Below, piece after piece: positions 1 through 8,997 of a stretch of DNA of 64,000 bases. Every line of letters starts with the position of its first letter. The first letter of the stretch is position 1. This DNA comes from Ketobacter sp. (GTDB lineage Bacteria; Pseudomonadota; Gammaproteobacteria; Pseudomonadales; Ketobacteraceae), in contig NZ_RCHN01000013.1 in the NCBI RefSeq assembly GCF_003671495.1, positions 186,001 through 250,000 of the forward strand, written 5' to 3'. The position numbers were made by a program, and so were the translations under genes. The notes under the pieces were generated by a model that saw only the letters and a list, made by a program, of their open reading frames with translations, ran no database searches and was not told the origin of the DNA.

Positions 1-9
1 ATTCGCAGC

Positions 10-834
10 ATGAAACAATTCAACCATAAAGTGGCCCTGATCACCGGTGCCGGCTCCGGCATCGGCCAGGCCACTGCCCTGGAACTGGCCCGGCGCGGTG
101 CCGAACTCTGGCTGGTGGACATCAACGCAGCCGGCCTGGAAGACACCGCACAACAGATCCAGGCTGCAGGCGGCCGCTGTCACACCCAGGTGTGCAATGT
201 GGGCTCCAGCACCGAGATGAAAAAACTGGCCAAGCGCGTGCATGAGGCCCACCCGGCCCTGGACATCCTCATCAACAACGCAGGCATCGGTGTCGCCGGC
301 CGCTTTGTGGATACGTCGCTGAAAACCTGGAACAAGGTGCTGGACGTGAACGTGAAGGGCGTGATGCTGGGTTGCCACCTGTTTGCACCGAACATGATTG
401 AACAGGGCCGCGGGCATATCGTGAACCTGGCCAGTGCGGCCGCGTTCATCGCCGCCAAGGACATGCCGGTGTATTCCATGTCGAAGTCCGCCGTGCTGGG
501 CTTCAGTGAATCCCTGCGCGCAGATTTGCACGAGTATGGCATCGGTGTCTCCGCGGTGTGTCCGGGCATCATCAACACGCCCATCGTGGCCAATGCGGTG
601 TTCGAAGGCAAACTGGGACAGAATGAGCATGTGAAAAGCAAGGCGGTGGATTTCTATAAAAAACGTAATTACACCGCCGACAAAGTGGCTCTGGGCATCC
701 TGGATGCCATCGAGCACAACCTGGCGGTGCGCCCCATTTCACCGGAGGCCTGGGCCATGTATTGGGCCAAGCGCTGGGTACCCGGCGTGGTGGACTGGCT
801 GGGGCGCCGGGACATTCCCTTTCTCACAGACTGA
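10..834 (+). CDS. SDR family NAD(P)-dependent oxidoreductase
   Basis: A classical short-chain dehydrogenase of 274 residues. The nucleotide-binding motif TGAGSGIG is at residues 12-19, NNAG at 89-92, and the catalytic Ser142, Tyr155 and Lys159 (YSMSK) are all present. An Asp at the end of beta-2 (VDIN) suggests preference for NAD. The C-terminal extension of about 50 residues, rich in Trp and ending near WLGRRDIPF, is typical of longer SDRs that act on bulky or hydrophobic alcohols or ketones. The substrate cannot be told from sequence. The gene ends 5 bases before the convergent RND permease gene, and its own upstream region lies outside the window. Confidence 0.9.
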   Translation: MKQFNHKVALITGAGSGIGQATALELARRGAELWLVDINAAGLEDTAQQIQAAGGRCHTQVCNVGSSTEMKKLAKRVHEAHPALDILINNAGIGVAGRFVDTSLKTWNKVLDVNVKGVMLGCHLFAPNMIEQGRGHIVNLASAAAFIAAKDMPVYSMSKSAVLGFSESLRADLHEYGIGVSAVCPGIINTPIVANAVFEGKLGQNEHVKSKAVDFYKKRNYTADKVALGILDAIEHNLAVRPISPEAWAMYWAKRWVPGVVDWLGRRDIPFLTD

Positions 835-839
835 ATTGC

Positions 840-3800
840 TCAGGCGGTGGCGGATTCCAACGTTGACCCGGACTGGGTTGGGTGCTGCGGTGGCGGCTGG
901 CGCAACAGCAACTGACACAACCCCGGCACCACGATCAACGTCAACACCGTGCTCATGGCCAGGCCGGAGATCACGGCCCAGGCCAGCGGAGGCCATAACG
1001 TAGAGCTGGACAGCGCCAGTGGCAGCAGGCCCAGGATCGTGGTGGCGGTGGTCAGCAGAATGGGTGCCGTGCGCTGGCGGATGGCCTGTTGCACTGCCTC
1101 CAGCACGGATTTACCGCCGTGCATTTCCGTGTCCACCACGTCCAGCAAAACGATGGCGTTGTTCACCACGATCCCCACCAAGGCGATGACGCCCAACAGC
1201 GACTGAAACCCAAACGGCGATCCGGTCAACACCAGCCCCGGCAGAATGCCCACTGCGGCCAACGGAATAGTGGTCAACACCATCAACAGGCGCCGGTAGG
1301 AATTGAACTCCAACAGCATGAAGAAAATCATCACCATTATGCCGATGGGCGCGGTTTTCAGAATGGCCGCATTGGCGTCGTGGGAGCCTTCCGATTCCCC
1401 CCCCAGTACCACTTTCACACCCGCGGGCAGCGGCTGCGCTTCGATGCGGGCGAAGAACTCCGCCAGAATCTGGTTGAAGGCCGCGCCCGGTTGCAGCTCA
1501 CTGTACAGGTTCACCGTGGGCACGCCATTGAAACGGTAGATTTCACTGTCGGCCACCGCCGCCTGAATGCTGGCCATGGTCTGAATGGGAATGGGCTGTT
1601 GCTCCTGATACAGGTACAACGCCGGCACCCGGTCCAGGCCGGTATGTTCACCGGAAAGGGAGCGCACCCGCATGGTAATGGGATCATTGCTGTAGCGGTA
1701 CTGCCCTGCATCCAGCCCCCGCACCTGGCCGAAAATCTCGCCGGTGATCTGCGGCCGCTGAATGCCCAGCTCCGCACTGCTGTAATCGTCGATATTCAAT
1801 TGCAGCTCGGCGATACCGGTATCCATGTTGGTGCGAATGGTGCGGGTGCCTTCGATCTCATAGAGCGCTTTTAACGCCTGGTGCGTTGCCGCTGTCAGTA
1901 CGTCTTTATCCGCATGCTGCAGGCGAATCACAATGGGTGCCGGCAACGGTGGTCCCTGCCCCAACGGCTTGGCCACCAGGGTGGCTTCGGGCATCTGGAA
2001 TTTCGCTTCCCGCTCTATCCAGTCGATGACCTTGCGATTGTCGGCAAAGGTCTGGGTATTCACCATCAGACGGGCCCGGTTCGGCGCATCCGGCAGCGAC
2101 GACAAATTATAAAAATAGCGGAAACCGGTCATGCCCACGGAACGCATCACCGACTTCACCCCGTCCCGGGCCAGCAATTGCTGCTCCAGTCGCTCACTGA
2201 GTTCCGCCGTGTAATCCACCGGCGACCCCATGGGCAACTCCAGATCAATCACCACCTGATTACGATCCGCTGATGGGAAAAACTGCATCTTCATAAAGGG
2301 CACCATGGCCATCACCACCACCATCAACCCCAACACACCCAACAGCGCCCGCTTGGAATAATGCTGTTGCAACACCACCAGCTTCTCTGCAATCCAGTGA
2401 CTGCCTGGCACCGCTTTCTGCTTGCCGGGCTTTAACCAATAGAACGCCACCAAAGGCAACAAAAACACCGAGATCACATAACTGGTGATCATGGCCAGCA
2501 CGATCATCACGGGAATGCCGCGGGTGAAATCCGCAGTGCCACCCTTGGACAACAACAGGGGAATAAACGCCGCAATGGTGGTGCCGGTGGAGGAGAATAA
2601 CGGCATGGCCAACTGCGCGATGGATTGTTTCACCGCCTCCGCCCGGGACAGCCCCAAACGCAACTGGGTCTCGATGGATTCCACAATGACGATGGCGTTG
2701 TCCACCAGGATGCCCAGGGAAATCACGATGCCGATCACGGCAATCTGATGCAGAATGCCGCCGCCCATGTTGTACACCGCCAGGGTAATCAACGCCACCA
2801 CCGGCAGCACCAGTGCCACCAGCAATCCGGTACGCCAGCCCAGGGCCAGCAGTACAATCACGGCAATGATGCCGGCACTGATCATCAGGCTTACCTGCAG
2901 ACTGTCCAGACGCTGCTTTACATAGGTGGGTTGGAAGAATGCTTCGCGGATTTCCAACGGGGCAAACTGCGGACGGATCTCCTGCAGTTTTTGCCGCAGC
3001 CCTTCACCAAAGGCAATGGTATCGGTTTGCCCGCGCACGGTAATCACACCCAGCGACACCGTGCGCTCACCGTTGTGAAAGGTCTGAGCCGCCAACGGCT
3101 CACGGGGCTCAATGCGAATACTGGCCAGCGCGTTCAAAGGCACCCGCTGCCCATTGGGCAGGGTGATGGGCAACAGCGCCAGATCATTCAACTGCTGCAC
3201 ATCGGACTGGGTATTGATGCGAATAAACCGCTTGCCGTTATTGATCAGGCCACCGGGGACAAGGGCGTTGCGTTGCTGCAGATGCTGCACAATGATCTGC
3301 CGGTTGATGCCCAGCTGATGCAACACGGTTTCATCGGTGGCAATTACCAGTTCTTTCTCCGGTGCACCGTTGATTTCAATGCGGGACACACCGGGCACCG
3401 TCAACAGATGCTGTTTGATCTCCTCCGCCGCATCCGCCAGCAGGATGGGGTCGTTGTCCCCCATCACACTCAACACCACCGTGGGAATGTCCATGCGCCG
3501 ATCATCCAGTTCCATCTCGGACACACCATCGGGAAACGCCCTCTGTGCCCGTTCCATGGCCCGGCGCACACGGTCCCAGGCGGCGTCCGTATCATAGATA
3601 CGATCCTGCAACTGAATCGTGAACACGGCAACATTGTCGCGGGAGATGGTCTCCAGCTGTTTGATTTCCTCCACCTGGGCCAGCTCTTCCTCCAGTGGCT
3701 CGGTGATCAGTTTTTCAATCTGGTCGGCGCTGGCGCCGGGGAACACCACTTTGAGGATGCCCACCCGATAGGGAAAACTGGGGTCTTCCTGCCGCGCCAT

Positions 3801-3893
3801 ACTGCCATAGGCCACCAGGCCCGCCAGCATCATGAGAATGGCAAAGCCGAAGACAAAGCGCTGGTAACGGGTCAGTAACCGATACAGGCTCAT
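840..3893 (-). CDS. RND efflux transporter permease subunit
   Basis: An inner-membrane proton-driven pump of the AcrB/MexB/CzcA superfamily, 1017 residues, the usual family length. TM1 is near residues 12-32 and a large periplasmic porter loop follows (PGASADQIEKLITEPLEE is the standard first motif). TM4 carries GILVDNAIVIVE, so one Asp of the proton relay is present and the second is Asn. A second porter loop precedes TM8-12 with the repeat motif GIVVNNAIVLLD. The gene overlaps the adaptor gene upstream by 4 bases (ATGA), so the two are co-transcribed. The TetR gene on the other side of the adaptor is the likely regulator. No outer-membrane factor gene is adjacent, so a TolC-like partner would have to be encoded elsewhere. 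The substrate is unknown. Confidence 0.93.
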   Translation of the reverse strand: MSLYRLLTRYQRFVFGFAILMMLAGLVAYGSMARQEDPSFPYRVGILKVVFPGASADQIEKLITEPLEEELAQVEEIKQLETISRDNVAVFTIQLQDRIYDTDAAWDRVRRAMERAQRAFPDGVSEMELDDRRMDIPTVVLSVMGDNDPILLADAAEEIKQHLLTVPGVSRIEINGAPEKELVIATDETVLHQLGINRQIIVQHLQQRNALVPGGLINNGKRFIRINTQSDVQQLNDLALLPITLPNGQRVPLNALASIRIEPREPLAAQTFHNGERTVSLGVITVRGQTDTIAFGEGLRQKLQEIRPQFAPLEIREAFFQPTYVKQRLDSLQVSLMISAGIIAVIVLLALGWRTGLLVALVLPVVALITLAVYNMGGGILHQIAVIGIVISLGILVDNAIVIVESIETQLRLGLSRAEAVKQSIAQLAMPLFSSTGTTIAAFIPLLLSKGGTADFTRGIPVMIVLAMITSYVISVFLLPLVAFYWLKPGKQKAVPGSHWIAEKLVVLQQHYSKRALLGVLGLMVVVMAMVPFMKMQFFPSADRNQVVIDLELPMGSPVDYTAELSERLEQQLLARDGVKSVMRSVGMTGFRYFYNLSSLPDAPNRARLMVNTQTFADNRKVIDWIEREAKFQMPEATLVAKPLGQGPPLPAPIVIRLQHADKDVLTAATHQALKALYEIEGTRTIRTNMDTGIAELQLNIDDYSSAELGIQRPQITGEIFGQVRGLDAGQYRYSNDPITMRVRSLSGEHTGLDRVPALYLYQEQQPIPIQTMASIQAAVADSEIYRFNGVPTVNLYSELQPGAAFNQILAEFFARIEAQPLPAGVKVVLGGESEGSHDANAAILKTAPIGIMVMIFFMLLEFNSYRRLLMVLTTIPLAAVGILPGLVLTGSPFGFQSLLGVIALVGIVVNNAIVLLDVVDTEMHGGKSVLEAVQQAIRQRTAPILLTTATTILGLLPLALSSSTLWPPLAWAVISGLAMSTVLTLIVVPGLCQLLLRQPPPQHPTQSGSTLESATA

Positions 3894-4981
3894 TGCACCA
3901 CCTCGACATCGGCACCGGGATACAGCTGGTGATTACCGGCCACCACCACCGCATCCTGCGCCTGTAACGGACCATTGATCACGATCTTGTCGTTGATAAC
4001 CTGCAGGGGTTGCACCGGCACCAGCTCCACCTGGTTGTCCGCCGTCACCCGATATACCGCGCTTTGCTGGCGGCCGGTTTTTACCAGGGAACTGGCGGGC
4101 AATACAAACTGCCCGGCCAACGCGGATTCAAACTGAATGTGCACCGTGGTGCCCGGAATCAAACCCGCATCCGCCAAACGTACAATCACCGTAGGCAACG
4201 CGCCGCGCTCGCGAAACGGCGTCACTTCATGCACCACACCGGCAAACTGGCGCTCCCCGGAAAACGGCGTGCGCACCGTCAGCACATCACCGGCCGCCAC
4301 CGAAGCGGCAGCACCGTCGCTGACGATGACTTCAATTTCCACCTCATCCGGGTCCGCCAGTTGCAACAGGGGCTGACCCACCTGAATCACCTCCCCCGGT
4401 TCCACCGGCGTGGCGGTGATGACCCCGGCAAACGGCGCCCGAATGGTTTGCTCTGCATCCATCTGCTGGGCCTGCACGTACTGGGATTCAGCGGCATCGG
4501 TGGCGGCCTGGGCCGCCTGCACTGCACTGCGGGCGGATTCCATTTCCTGGATGGAGGCCACGTTCTTTTCATACAGGCTCTTGATGCGGTCGTAATCCCG
4601 TTGCGCCTGGGACACTTGCACTCGGGCCTGCTGCCAGCGCTGCTTGGCCGCCAACGCCTGGGGAGTGGCACCGGGGTTATAAACCTTGGCTAACACTTCC
4701 CCCTGCTTGACCTGGCTGCCCAGTTTCACCTCGCGCTCCAACAGGCGACCGCTGACCTGGGAACGAATGGTCACCCGGTTGGCGGCCCGGGCGGTGCCAA
4801 TGAAGGTCTGGTACAGGCTGGGGGCTTTATCCTCCAGGTAAGACACCCGCACCGGCAAGCGGTTGGGGGCAGCCGCCTGGGGATCTGCCGCGTCCGGCAC
4901 ACTGGATTCAGAGCACGCGGTAAGCCACACCACCGCCATTGCATTCAGTAAAAACAAGCCAATTTTTGTTAGTGAATTCAT
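3890..4981 (-). CDS. RND efflux periplasmic adaptor lipoprotein (MFP/HlyD family)
   Basis: The membrane-fusion subunit that links the RND pump to an outer-membrane channel, 363 residues. I place the start at ATG 4981 because it gives a clean lipoprotein signal (VVWLTAC, lipobox Cys about residue 21). A reading frame extends further upstream but would run through the operator region. The order is a biotinyl-lipoyl half motif (SQVSGRLLEREVKLGSQVKQ), a long alpha-helical hairpin with Gln/Ala-rich heptads, a second lipoyl half (RAPFAGVITATPVEPGEVI), then beta-barrel and membrane-proximal domains. It overlaps the permease start by 4 bases. It is divergent from the TetR gene, so transcription should start in the interval with three operator-like repeats. 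Confidence 0.92.
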   Translation of the reverse strand: MNSLTKIGLFLLNAMAVVWLTACSESSVPDAADPQAAAPNRLPVRVSYLEDKAPSLYQTFIGTARAANRVTIRSQVSGRLLEREVKLGSQVKQGEVLAKVYNPGATPQALAAKQRWQQARVQVSQAQRDYDRIKSLYEKNVASIQEMESARSAVQAAQAATDAAESQYVQAQQMDAEQTIRAPFAGVITATPVEPGEVIQVGQPLLQLADPDEVEIEVIVSDGAAASVAAGDVLTVRTPFSGERQFAGVVHEVTPFRERGALPTVIVRLADAGLIPGTTVHIQFESALAGQFVLPASSLVKTGRQQSAVYRVTADNQVELVPVQPLQVINDKIVINGPLQAQDAVVVAGNHQLYPGADVEVVQ

Positions 4982-5006
4982 TGCTCCGCCTCCGGCACCC
5001 GACCTT

Positions 5007-5059
5007 ATTGACACATTGCCAACAATTGACATTTTGATAATAATTGACAGAATGTCAAT
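5007..5059. promoter_or_regulatory. Three tandem TetR operator-like palindromes (18-bp period)
   Basis: ATTGACA occurs at 5007-5013, 5025-5031 and 5043-5049, exactly 18 bases apart. Each copy starts a 17-bp dyad of the form ATTGACA-N3-TGNNAAY. The third is a perfect palindrome (ATTGACA GAA TGTCAAT, 5043-5059). The first two match the right arm at 5 of 7 positions (TGCCAAC and TGATAAT). The interval lies between the divergent adaptor and TetR genes, where a TetR repressor normally binds. That this TetR binds here is inferred from position and symmetry. Confidence 0.7.
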
Positions 5060-5091
5060 ATTTAAACCTGAAAGTTCAGGAGCAGCCCGGT

Positions 5092-5742
5092 TTGAGACCA
5101 CGATCCAGAAACGAGGAAGAGAAACTCCAACGTCGCAACAGCATTTTGGATGCCGCCAGAAAGATAATTCTTTCAAAGGGTTATGAGAAAACCACCATGG
5201 ATGATATCGCCCGTGCTGCGCAATTGAGCCGGGGGCTGCTGTATGTGTATTTTAAGGATAAAGATGACATTCAAATGGGCCTGGCGGTGCAGGCCGGCGA
5301 AGCCCTCTACACCCGCATGCAAGCCGCCGTGGATAAAACCCAGCGTGGCATCGACGCCCTCAGCGCCATCGGAGAAGCCTATTACCAGTTCTATCGCGAG
5401 GACCACGATCATTTTCAGTGTCTGTGCATGCGTATGAGCATGATCAACCCCAACCTGGACCGCACTCAGGATTCCTGCGCCCTGCGGGAGATGATGGCAG
5501 AGGAAGACAAGATCATGGCGCTGATGAGCGGCTGCGTTGAACGGGGCCTGGCAGACGGCACCGTCAATCCCGCCAAGGTGGATAATCCGTTGCAGACCGC
5601 CATGTTCATGCGCGGCTCACTGCACGGCGTGATCATGCTGCAGGACACCACCGGCAGCTCCCTGTTTGACCGGACCGAACTGGATCGGGAGGAACTGATC
5701 CGCTACGCCATGCGCATGGCGCTGGAGGAACTGCGGGCGTAA
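5092..5742 (+). CDS. TetR/AcrR family transcriptional regulator
   Basis: A one-component repressor of 216 residues. The TetR_N helix-turn-helix occupies about residues 10-60 (ILDAARKIILSKGYEKTTMD, then AQLSRGLLYVYFKDKDD), followed by an all-helical ligand and dimerisation domain. I choose the TTG at 5092 because AGGAG at 5078-5082 sits 9 bases ahead of it. An in-frame TTG at 5044 would lie inside an operator-like palindrome and has no ribosome site. It is divergent from the adaptor/RND operon and probably represses both transcripts, responding to a pump substrate. The ligand cannot be inferred. Confidence 0.88.
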   Translation: MRPRSRNEEEKLQRRNSILDAARKIILSKGYEKTTMDDIARAAQLSRGLLYVYFKDKDDIQMGLAVQAGEALYTRMQAAVDKTQRGIDALSAIGEAYYQFYREDHDHFQCLCMRMSMINPNLDRTQDSCALREMMAEEDKIMALMSGCVERGLADGTVNPAKVDNPLQTAMFMRGSLHGVIMLQDTTGSSLFDRTELDREELIRYAMRMALEELRA

Positions 5743-5781
5743 ACCCTTCCGCCCGGATGCCGCTGCACGTACAATCGGGGC

Positions 5782-6348
5782 ATGCAGACCCAAGTCTTCC
5801 ACACCTCCAATACAACTCTGACAGGCCAAACCCGACCGCTGGTGGGCGTCAGCAGTTGCCTGATCGGTATGGCCGTGCGCTACGATGGCCAGCACAAGCG
5901 CCAGCCCACGCTGCTGGAACGCATCGCACCCCATGTGCAATTGCTGCCCCTGTGCCCGGAAAGCATGGCGGGCATGGGCATTCCGCGGGGGCCGGTGAAC
6001 CTGATTCAGGATGGCGACCAGGTGCGTGCGGTGGGCCGCGACGATCCGGAGCGGGATGTCACCGGGCGCCTGCGCACCATGGGCCAGATTGTCGGCCGCA
6101 CCTATCCAGCGTTATGTGGCTATATTCTGCAAAGCCGTTCCCCAAGCTGCGGTTATCACAGCACACCGATTTTCAACGCGGACCAGTCCAGCGTACTGCA
6201 CAATCAGGGCAACGGGCTGTTTGTGGCGGAGTTGCTGCTGCGGTTTCCGGATCTGCCCATGCTGGATGACCGACAGCTGGACCCCGATCACATTACGCTT
6301 TTTCTGGAGAACGTCCGGCAACGAGCCCAACGCATGCAACATGAATAA
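5782..6348 (+). CDS. DUF523 domain-containing protein
   Basis: A 188-residue protein of the DUF523 (YbbK-like) family. Signature elements are VGVSSCLIGMAVRYDG at about residues 21-36, LLPLCPESMAGMGIPRGP, and ILQSRSPSCGY near residue 120. The three conserved Cys motifs (SSC, CPE, SPSCG) suggest a metal or sulfur-related site, but no activity is established for the family that I can state. The stop region overlaps the start of the AraC-family gene by 8 bases, so the two are translationally coupled. Confidence 0.85.
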   Translation: MQTQVFHTSNTTLTGQTRPLVGVSSCLIGMAVRYDGQHKRQPTLLERIAPHVQLLPLCPESMAGMGIPRGPVNLIQDGDQVRAVGRDDPERDVTGRLRTMGQIVGRTYPALCGYILQSRSPSCGYHSTPIFNADQSSVLHNQGNGLFVAELLLRFPDLPMLDDRQLDPDHITLFLENVRQRAQRMQHE

Positions 6349-7297
6349 CCATAACCATAAAACCCACGAACCGGACTTTCTGGTGGATTGGGAAGCCGAC
6401 GACAGCCACGGCATCGAACGCATCGACCTGGAGCAACTGGCAAGAAAGGGCGCCTTTGAATACAGCGGCAACCTGCGCAATGCCATGGCCTCCCTGCACA
6501 CCGACACCACCCATGTGGAAGTGAGCGACCTGGATCACAGCAGCCCCATGAACCTGACGTTCACCCCCAACCGCACCGTGCTGTCCACGCTGGTGGCCGC
6601 CACTGCCAGCATCGAGTACGGTTACCCGGAAGAAAACCTGGTGCGCACCGCTGCCGTGGGCAGCGTGCTGTTTATGTTGCCGGGGCGCGAACTGCAGGCC
6701 CGCATCACCCCCGGTCGGCTGTGCGCCGTAACCTGCTCCTTTGATAACGATTATGCGGCGCAGTTCATGGGGCCCCTGGCCACACTCACTCACGCCCAAC
6801 TGCATCAGGCATTGGATTTTAGAAGCTCGCTGATCTCCTCCATCCTGCTGCGGCTCATGCAGGAGGCACTCGCCCCCGGTGCCATCCACCAGCGGGTGGT
6901 GGAATCCCTGGGCCATGCCATGCTCACCGAATGCGCCCACTGGTTGCAGGCACCGGAGCAGGATGTCAAAGGCGCCTTTACCGCCCGGGAATTCCAGATG
7001 ATCGAGCACTACCTGGCCGGGCTCACCGGCAAGGCTCCCAATGTGGCCGACCTGGCCGCCCTCTGCGGTTTCAGCGAACGCTACTTTGCCAAACGCTTTC
7101 GCGAATTCAGTGGCGTTCCCATTTCCCAATACATCAAGGCTGTACAACTGGCCAAGGCCAAGTCCCTGTTACTGGAAACCGATCTGCCGCTGAAAGAAAT
7201 CGCCTATCGCCTGGGTTTCAGTTCCACCGCCAACTTCACCGCGTCCTTCCGCACCGCCACCGGCATCACCCCCGGGCAATTTCGAAAATCGCAATAG
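6341..7297 (+). CDS. AraC family transcriptional regulator
   Basis: A 318-residue regulator. The C-terminal AraC/XylS DNA-binding domain spans about residues 215-318 and holds two helix-turn-helix units (VADLAALCGFSERYFAKRFR and LKEIAYRLGFSSTANFTASF), ending in the family motif TGITPGQFRK. The N-terminal 200 residues form an effector/dimerisation domain of the AraC_binding_2 type, with no clear ligand signature. The start ATG at 6341 overlaps the end of the DUF523 gene by 8 bases. A longer frame upstream is the DUF523 gene read in another frame. It may control itself and the hydrolase gene downstream, but nothing in the sequence proves a target. Confidence 0.88.
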   Translation: MNNHNHKTHEPDFLVDWEADDSHGIERIDLEQLARKGAFEYSGNLRNAMASLHTDTTHVEVSDLDHSSPMNLTFTPNRTVLSTLVAATASIEYGYPEENLVRTAAVGSVLFMLPGRELQARITPGRLCAVTCSFDNDYAAQFMGPLATLTHAQLHQALDFRSSLISSILLRLMQEALAPGAIHQRVVESLGHAMLTECAHWLQAPEQDVKGAFTAREFQMIEHYLAGLTGKAPNVADLAALCGFSERYFAKRFREFSGVPISQYIKAVQLAKAKSLLLETDLPLKEIAYRLGFSSTANFTASFRTATGITPGQFRKSQ

Positions 7298-7474
7298 CCT
7301 GGCAGTGGTGGCGGCAGTCGCATTTCAATAGCAATCGTCGCTTATCAATAGCCTTTTTCATTGTCTCACCGGGCGTGATTTTTTAAGGTGGTGAGACCAA
7401 AGAGGGAAACGTCTGTGAAGGCGGATTCTCAATAACAATATAAAAGCACTCTAAAAACCCTCGTGGAGCCCATC

Positions 7475-8983
7475 ATGTTAATCCCAAGCATTCAGTCCGT
7501 GACCCGGATTGCGGCGTTGGCCGCCCTGTGCCTGTTAAGCGCCTGCCAGGGCACAGACGCCGAAATCGAGCGAGCCCCCAAAATCGGTTTGATCTGGACC
7601 GCCCCCACCCTGATCCCATTCGAAGACATGGGTTATGAACTGGAGGAATTCTTTTTCAGTGGCACCGCCAACCATTACGTCAACCGCACAGAATTAACTC
7701 CCGACGGCCAGTGGGAGGTGGAACCCAGCGGCGAGACCGCCGCTTACAAATCCCGCCTCTTTGTCTATCGCCCCACAGACCCGGCCCACTTCAACGGCAC
7801 CGTGGTGATCGAATGGATGAACGTGTCCGGCGGTATCGACACGCCCACCGAATGGATCACCGCCCACACGGAATTCATGCGTCAGGGTTACGCCTATGTG
7901 GCGGTTTCCGCTCAGCAGATGGGAATCGAGGGCGGCCCCATGCCCCTGCCCCGCCAGGTGCCCTTCTGCCTTGCGGTTAAATGCACGCACCCATTGCGCT
8001 ACCGTAGCCTGCACCATCCGGGCGACAGTTTCTCCTACGATATTTTTATGAAAGCGGCAGAGTTGGTACGACGGCCCCGGGCAATCAATCCCCTGGGTGA
8101 ACTCAGCGCGGAGCGCATCATTGCCACCGGCGAATCTCAATCCGCCCATCGTCTGGTGACCCTGGTGAACGCCTTCGGCAAGAACACCGACCTGTTTGAC
8201 GGCTATTTCATTCACAGCCGCTTGGGTGAAGGCATTCCGGAATTGGGCGGCGGTGCCTCCGCCCCGTTGTCCCAGGCACCCCAGGCGGACATCGTGCCCC
8301 CCACAACCGCACAACTGCGGGCGGACCTCGGGGTGCCCATCATCAACCTGCAAACCGAAACCGACCAGATCCCACTGGGTGCCCTCAGCAGCCGCCAGCC
8401 GGACAATTCGTTTTTCCGTCTGTGGGAAGTGGCCGGGACTGCGCACGCGGATTTATACGTGGCGCGCTATGGTTTGCTGGATGATGGGGATGATGTGGTC
8501 ACCGCCGAATTGAAATACCTGAAGCGGGCCAACCCGGTGTTGCCCGCGTGCCCGGATTTTATTTCCAGCGCACCGCAGCACCACTTTGCCGTCAAAGCCG
8601 CGTTTCGCACCCTGCACCAGTGGCTGGCGGAGGCAACCGTGCCGCCATCCTATCCACGGCTGCAGGTCAACGAGCAGCAGGATGGCTTTGCACTGGATGC
8701 CTACGGTAATGCGCTGGGCGGTATCCGCAGCCCCTACGTGGATGCGCCCCTGGCCCGGCTTTCCGGTTTGAACAATGCAGATCGGAACGAGGATGGGTTG
8801 TGCTTTCTGTACGGCTCCATGGCGGCGCTGGACCCGGCCACGCGGCAAACCCTGTATGCAGATAAAGCGGATTACATCGCAGCAGTGACCCAGGCCACCG
8901 CAGCCGCCGTCGCCCACGGCACCCTGCTGGCAGAGGACGCTCCGCTGGTGTTAGCGGCGGCGGAGCGGGTTGAATTTCGGTGA
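7475..8983 (+). CDS. Lipoprotein alpha/beta hydrolase (Abhydrolase_10-like)
   Basis: A secreted hydrolase of 502 residues. The start at ATG 7475 is supported by GTGGAG just upstream and gives a lipoprotein signal (CLLSAC). The nucleophile elbow is GESQS with Ser221. Preceding motifs include FNGTVVIEWMNVSGG and EFMRQGYAYVAVSAQQMGI, typical of the alpha/beta-hydrolase domain family annotated from PF20091. A His in WEVAGTAHADLY is a plausible catalytic residue. The Asp/Glu member is less clear. The substrate is unknown; the size and lipid-anchored position suggest an esterase-like enzyme on extracellular or membrane substrates. The gene ends 14 bases before the convergent alcohol dehydrogenase gene. 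Confidence 0.82.
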   Translation: MLIPSIQSVTRIAALAALCLLSACQGTDAEIERAPKIGLIWTAPTLIPFEDMGYELEEFFFSGTANHYVNRTELTPDGQWEVEPSGETAAYKSRLFVYRPTDPAHFNGTVVIEWMNVSGGIDTPTEWITAHTEFMRQGYAYVAVSAQQMGIEGGPMPLPRQVPFCLAVKCTHPLRYRSLHHPGDSFSYDIFMKAAELVRRPRAINPLGELSAERIIATGESQSAHRLVTLVNAFGKNTDLFDGYFIHSRLGEGIPELGGGASAPLSQAPQADIVPPTTAQLRADLGVPIINLQTETDQIPLGALSSRQPDNSFFRLWEVAGTAHADLYVARYGLLDDGDDVVTAELKYLKRANPVLPACPDFISSAPQHHFAVKAAFRTLHQWLAEATVPPSYPRLQVNEQQDGFALDAYGNALGGIRSPYVDAPLARLSGLNNADRNEDGLCFLYGSMAALDPATRQTLYADKADYIAAVTQATAAAVAHGTLLAEDAPLVLAAAERVEFR

Positions 8984-8997
8984 GTTCAGCGAGCGGA

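Noticed and set aside
2625..3878. A 417-codon plus-strand frame opposite the first RND gene
   Set aside because: It is antisense to an intact RND permease, and the product is His/Gln-rich without a domain.
5044..5091. Upstream TTG start for the first TetR gene
   Set aside because: It lies inside the perfect operator-like palindrome and has no ribosome site, whereas TTG 5092 has AGGAG at 9 bases.
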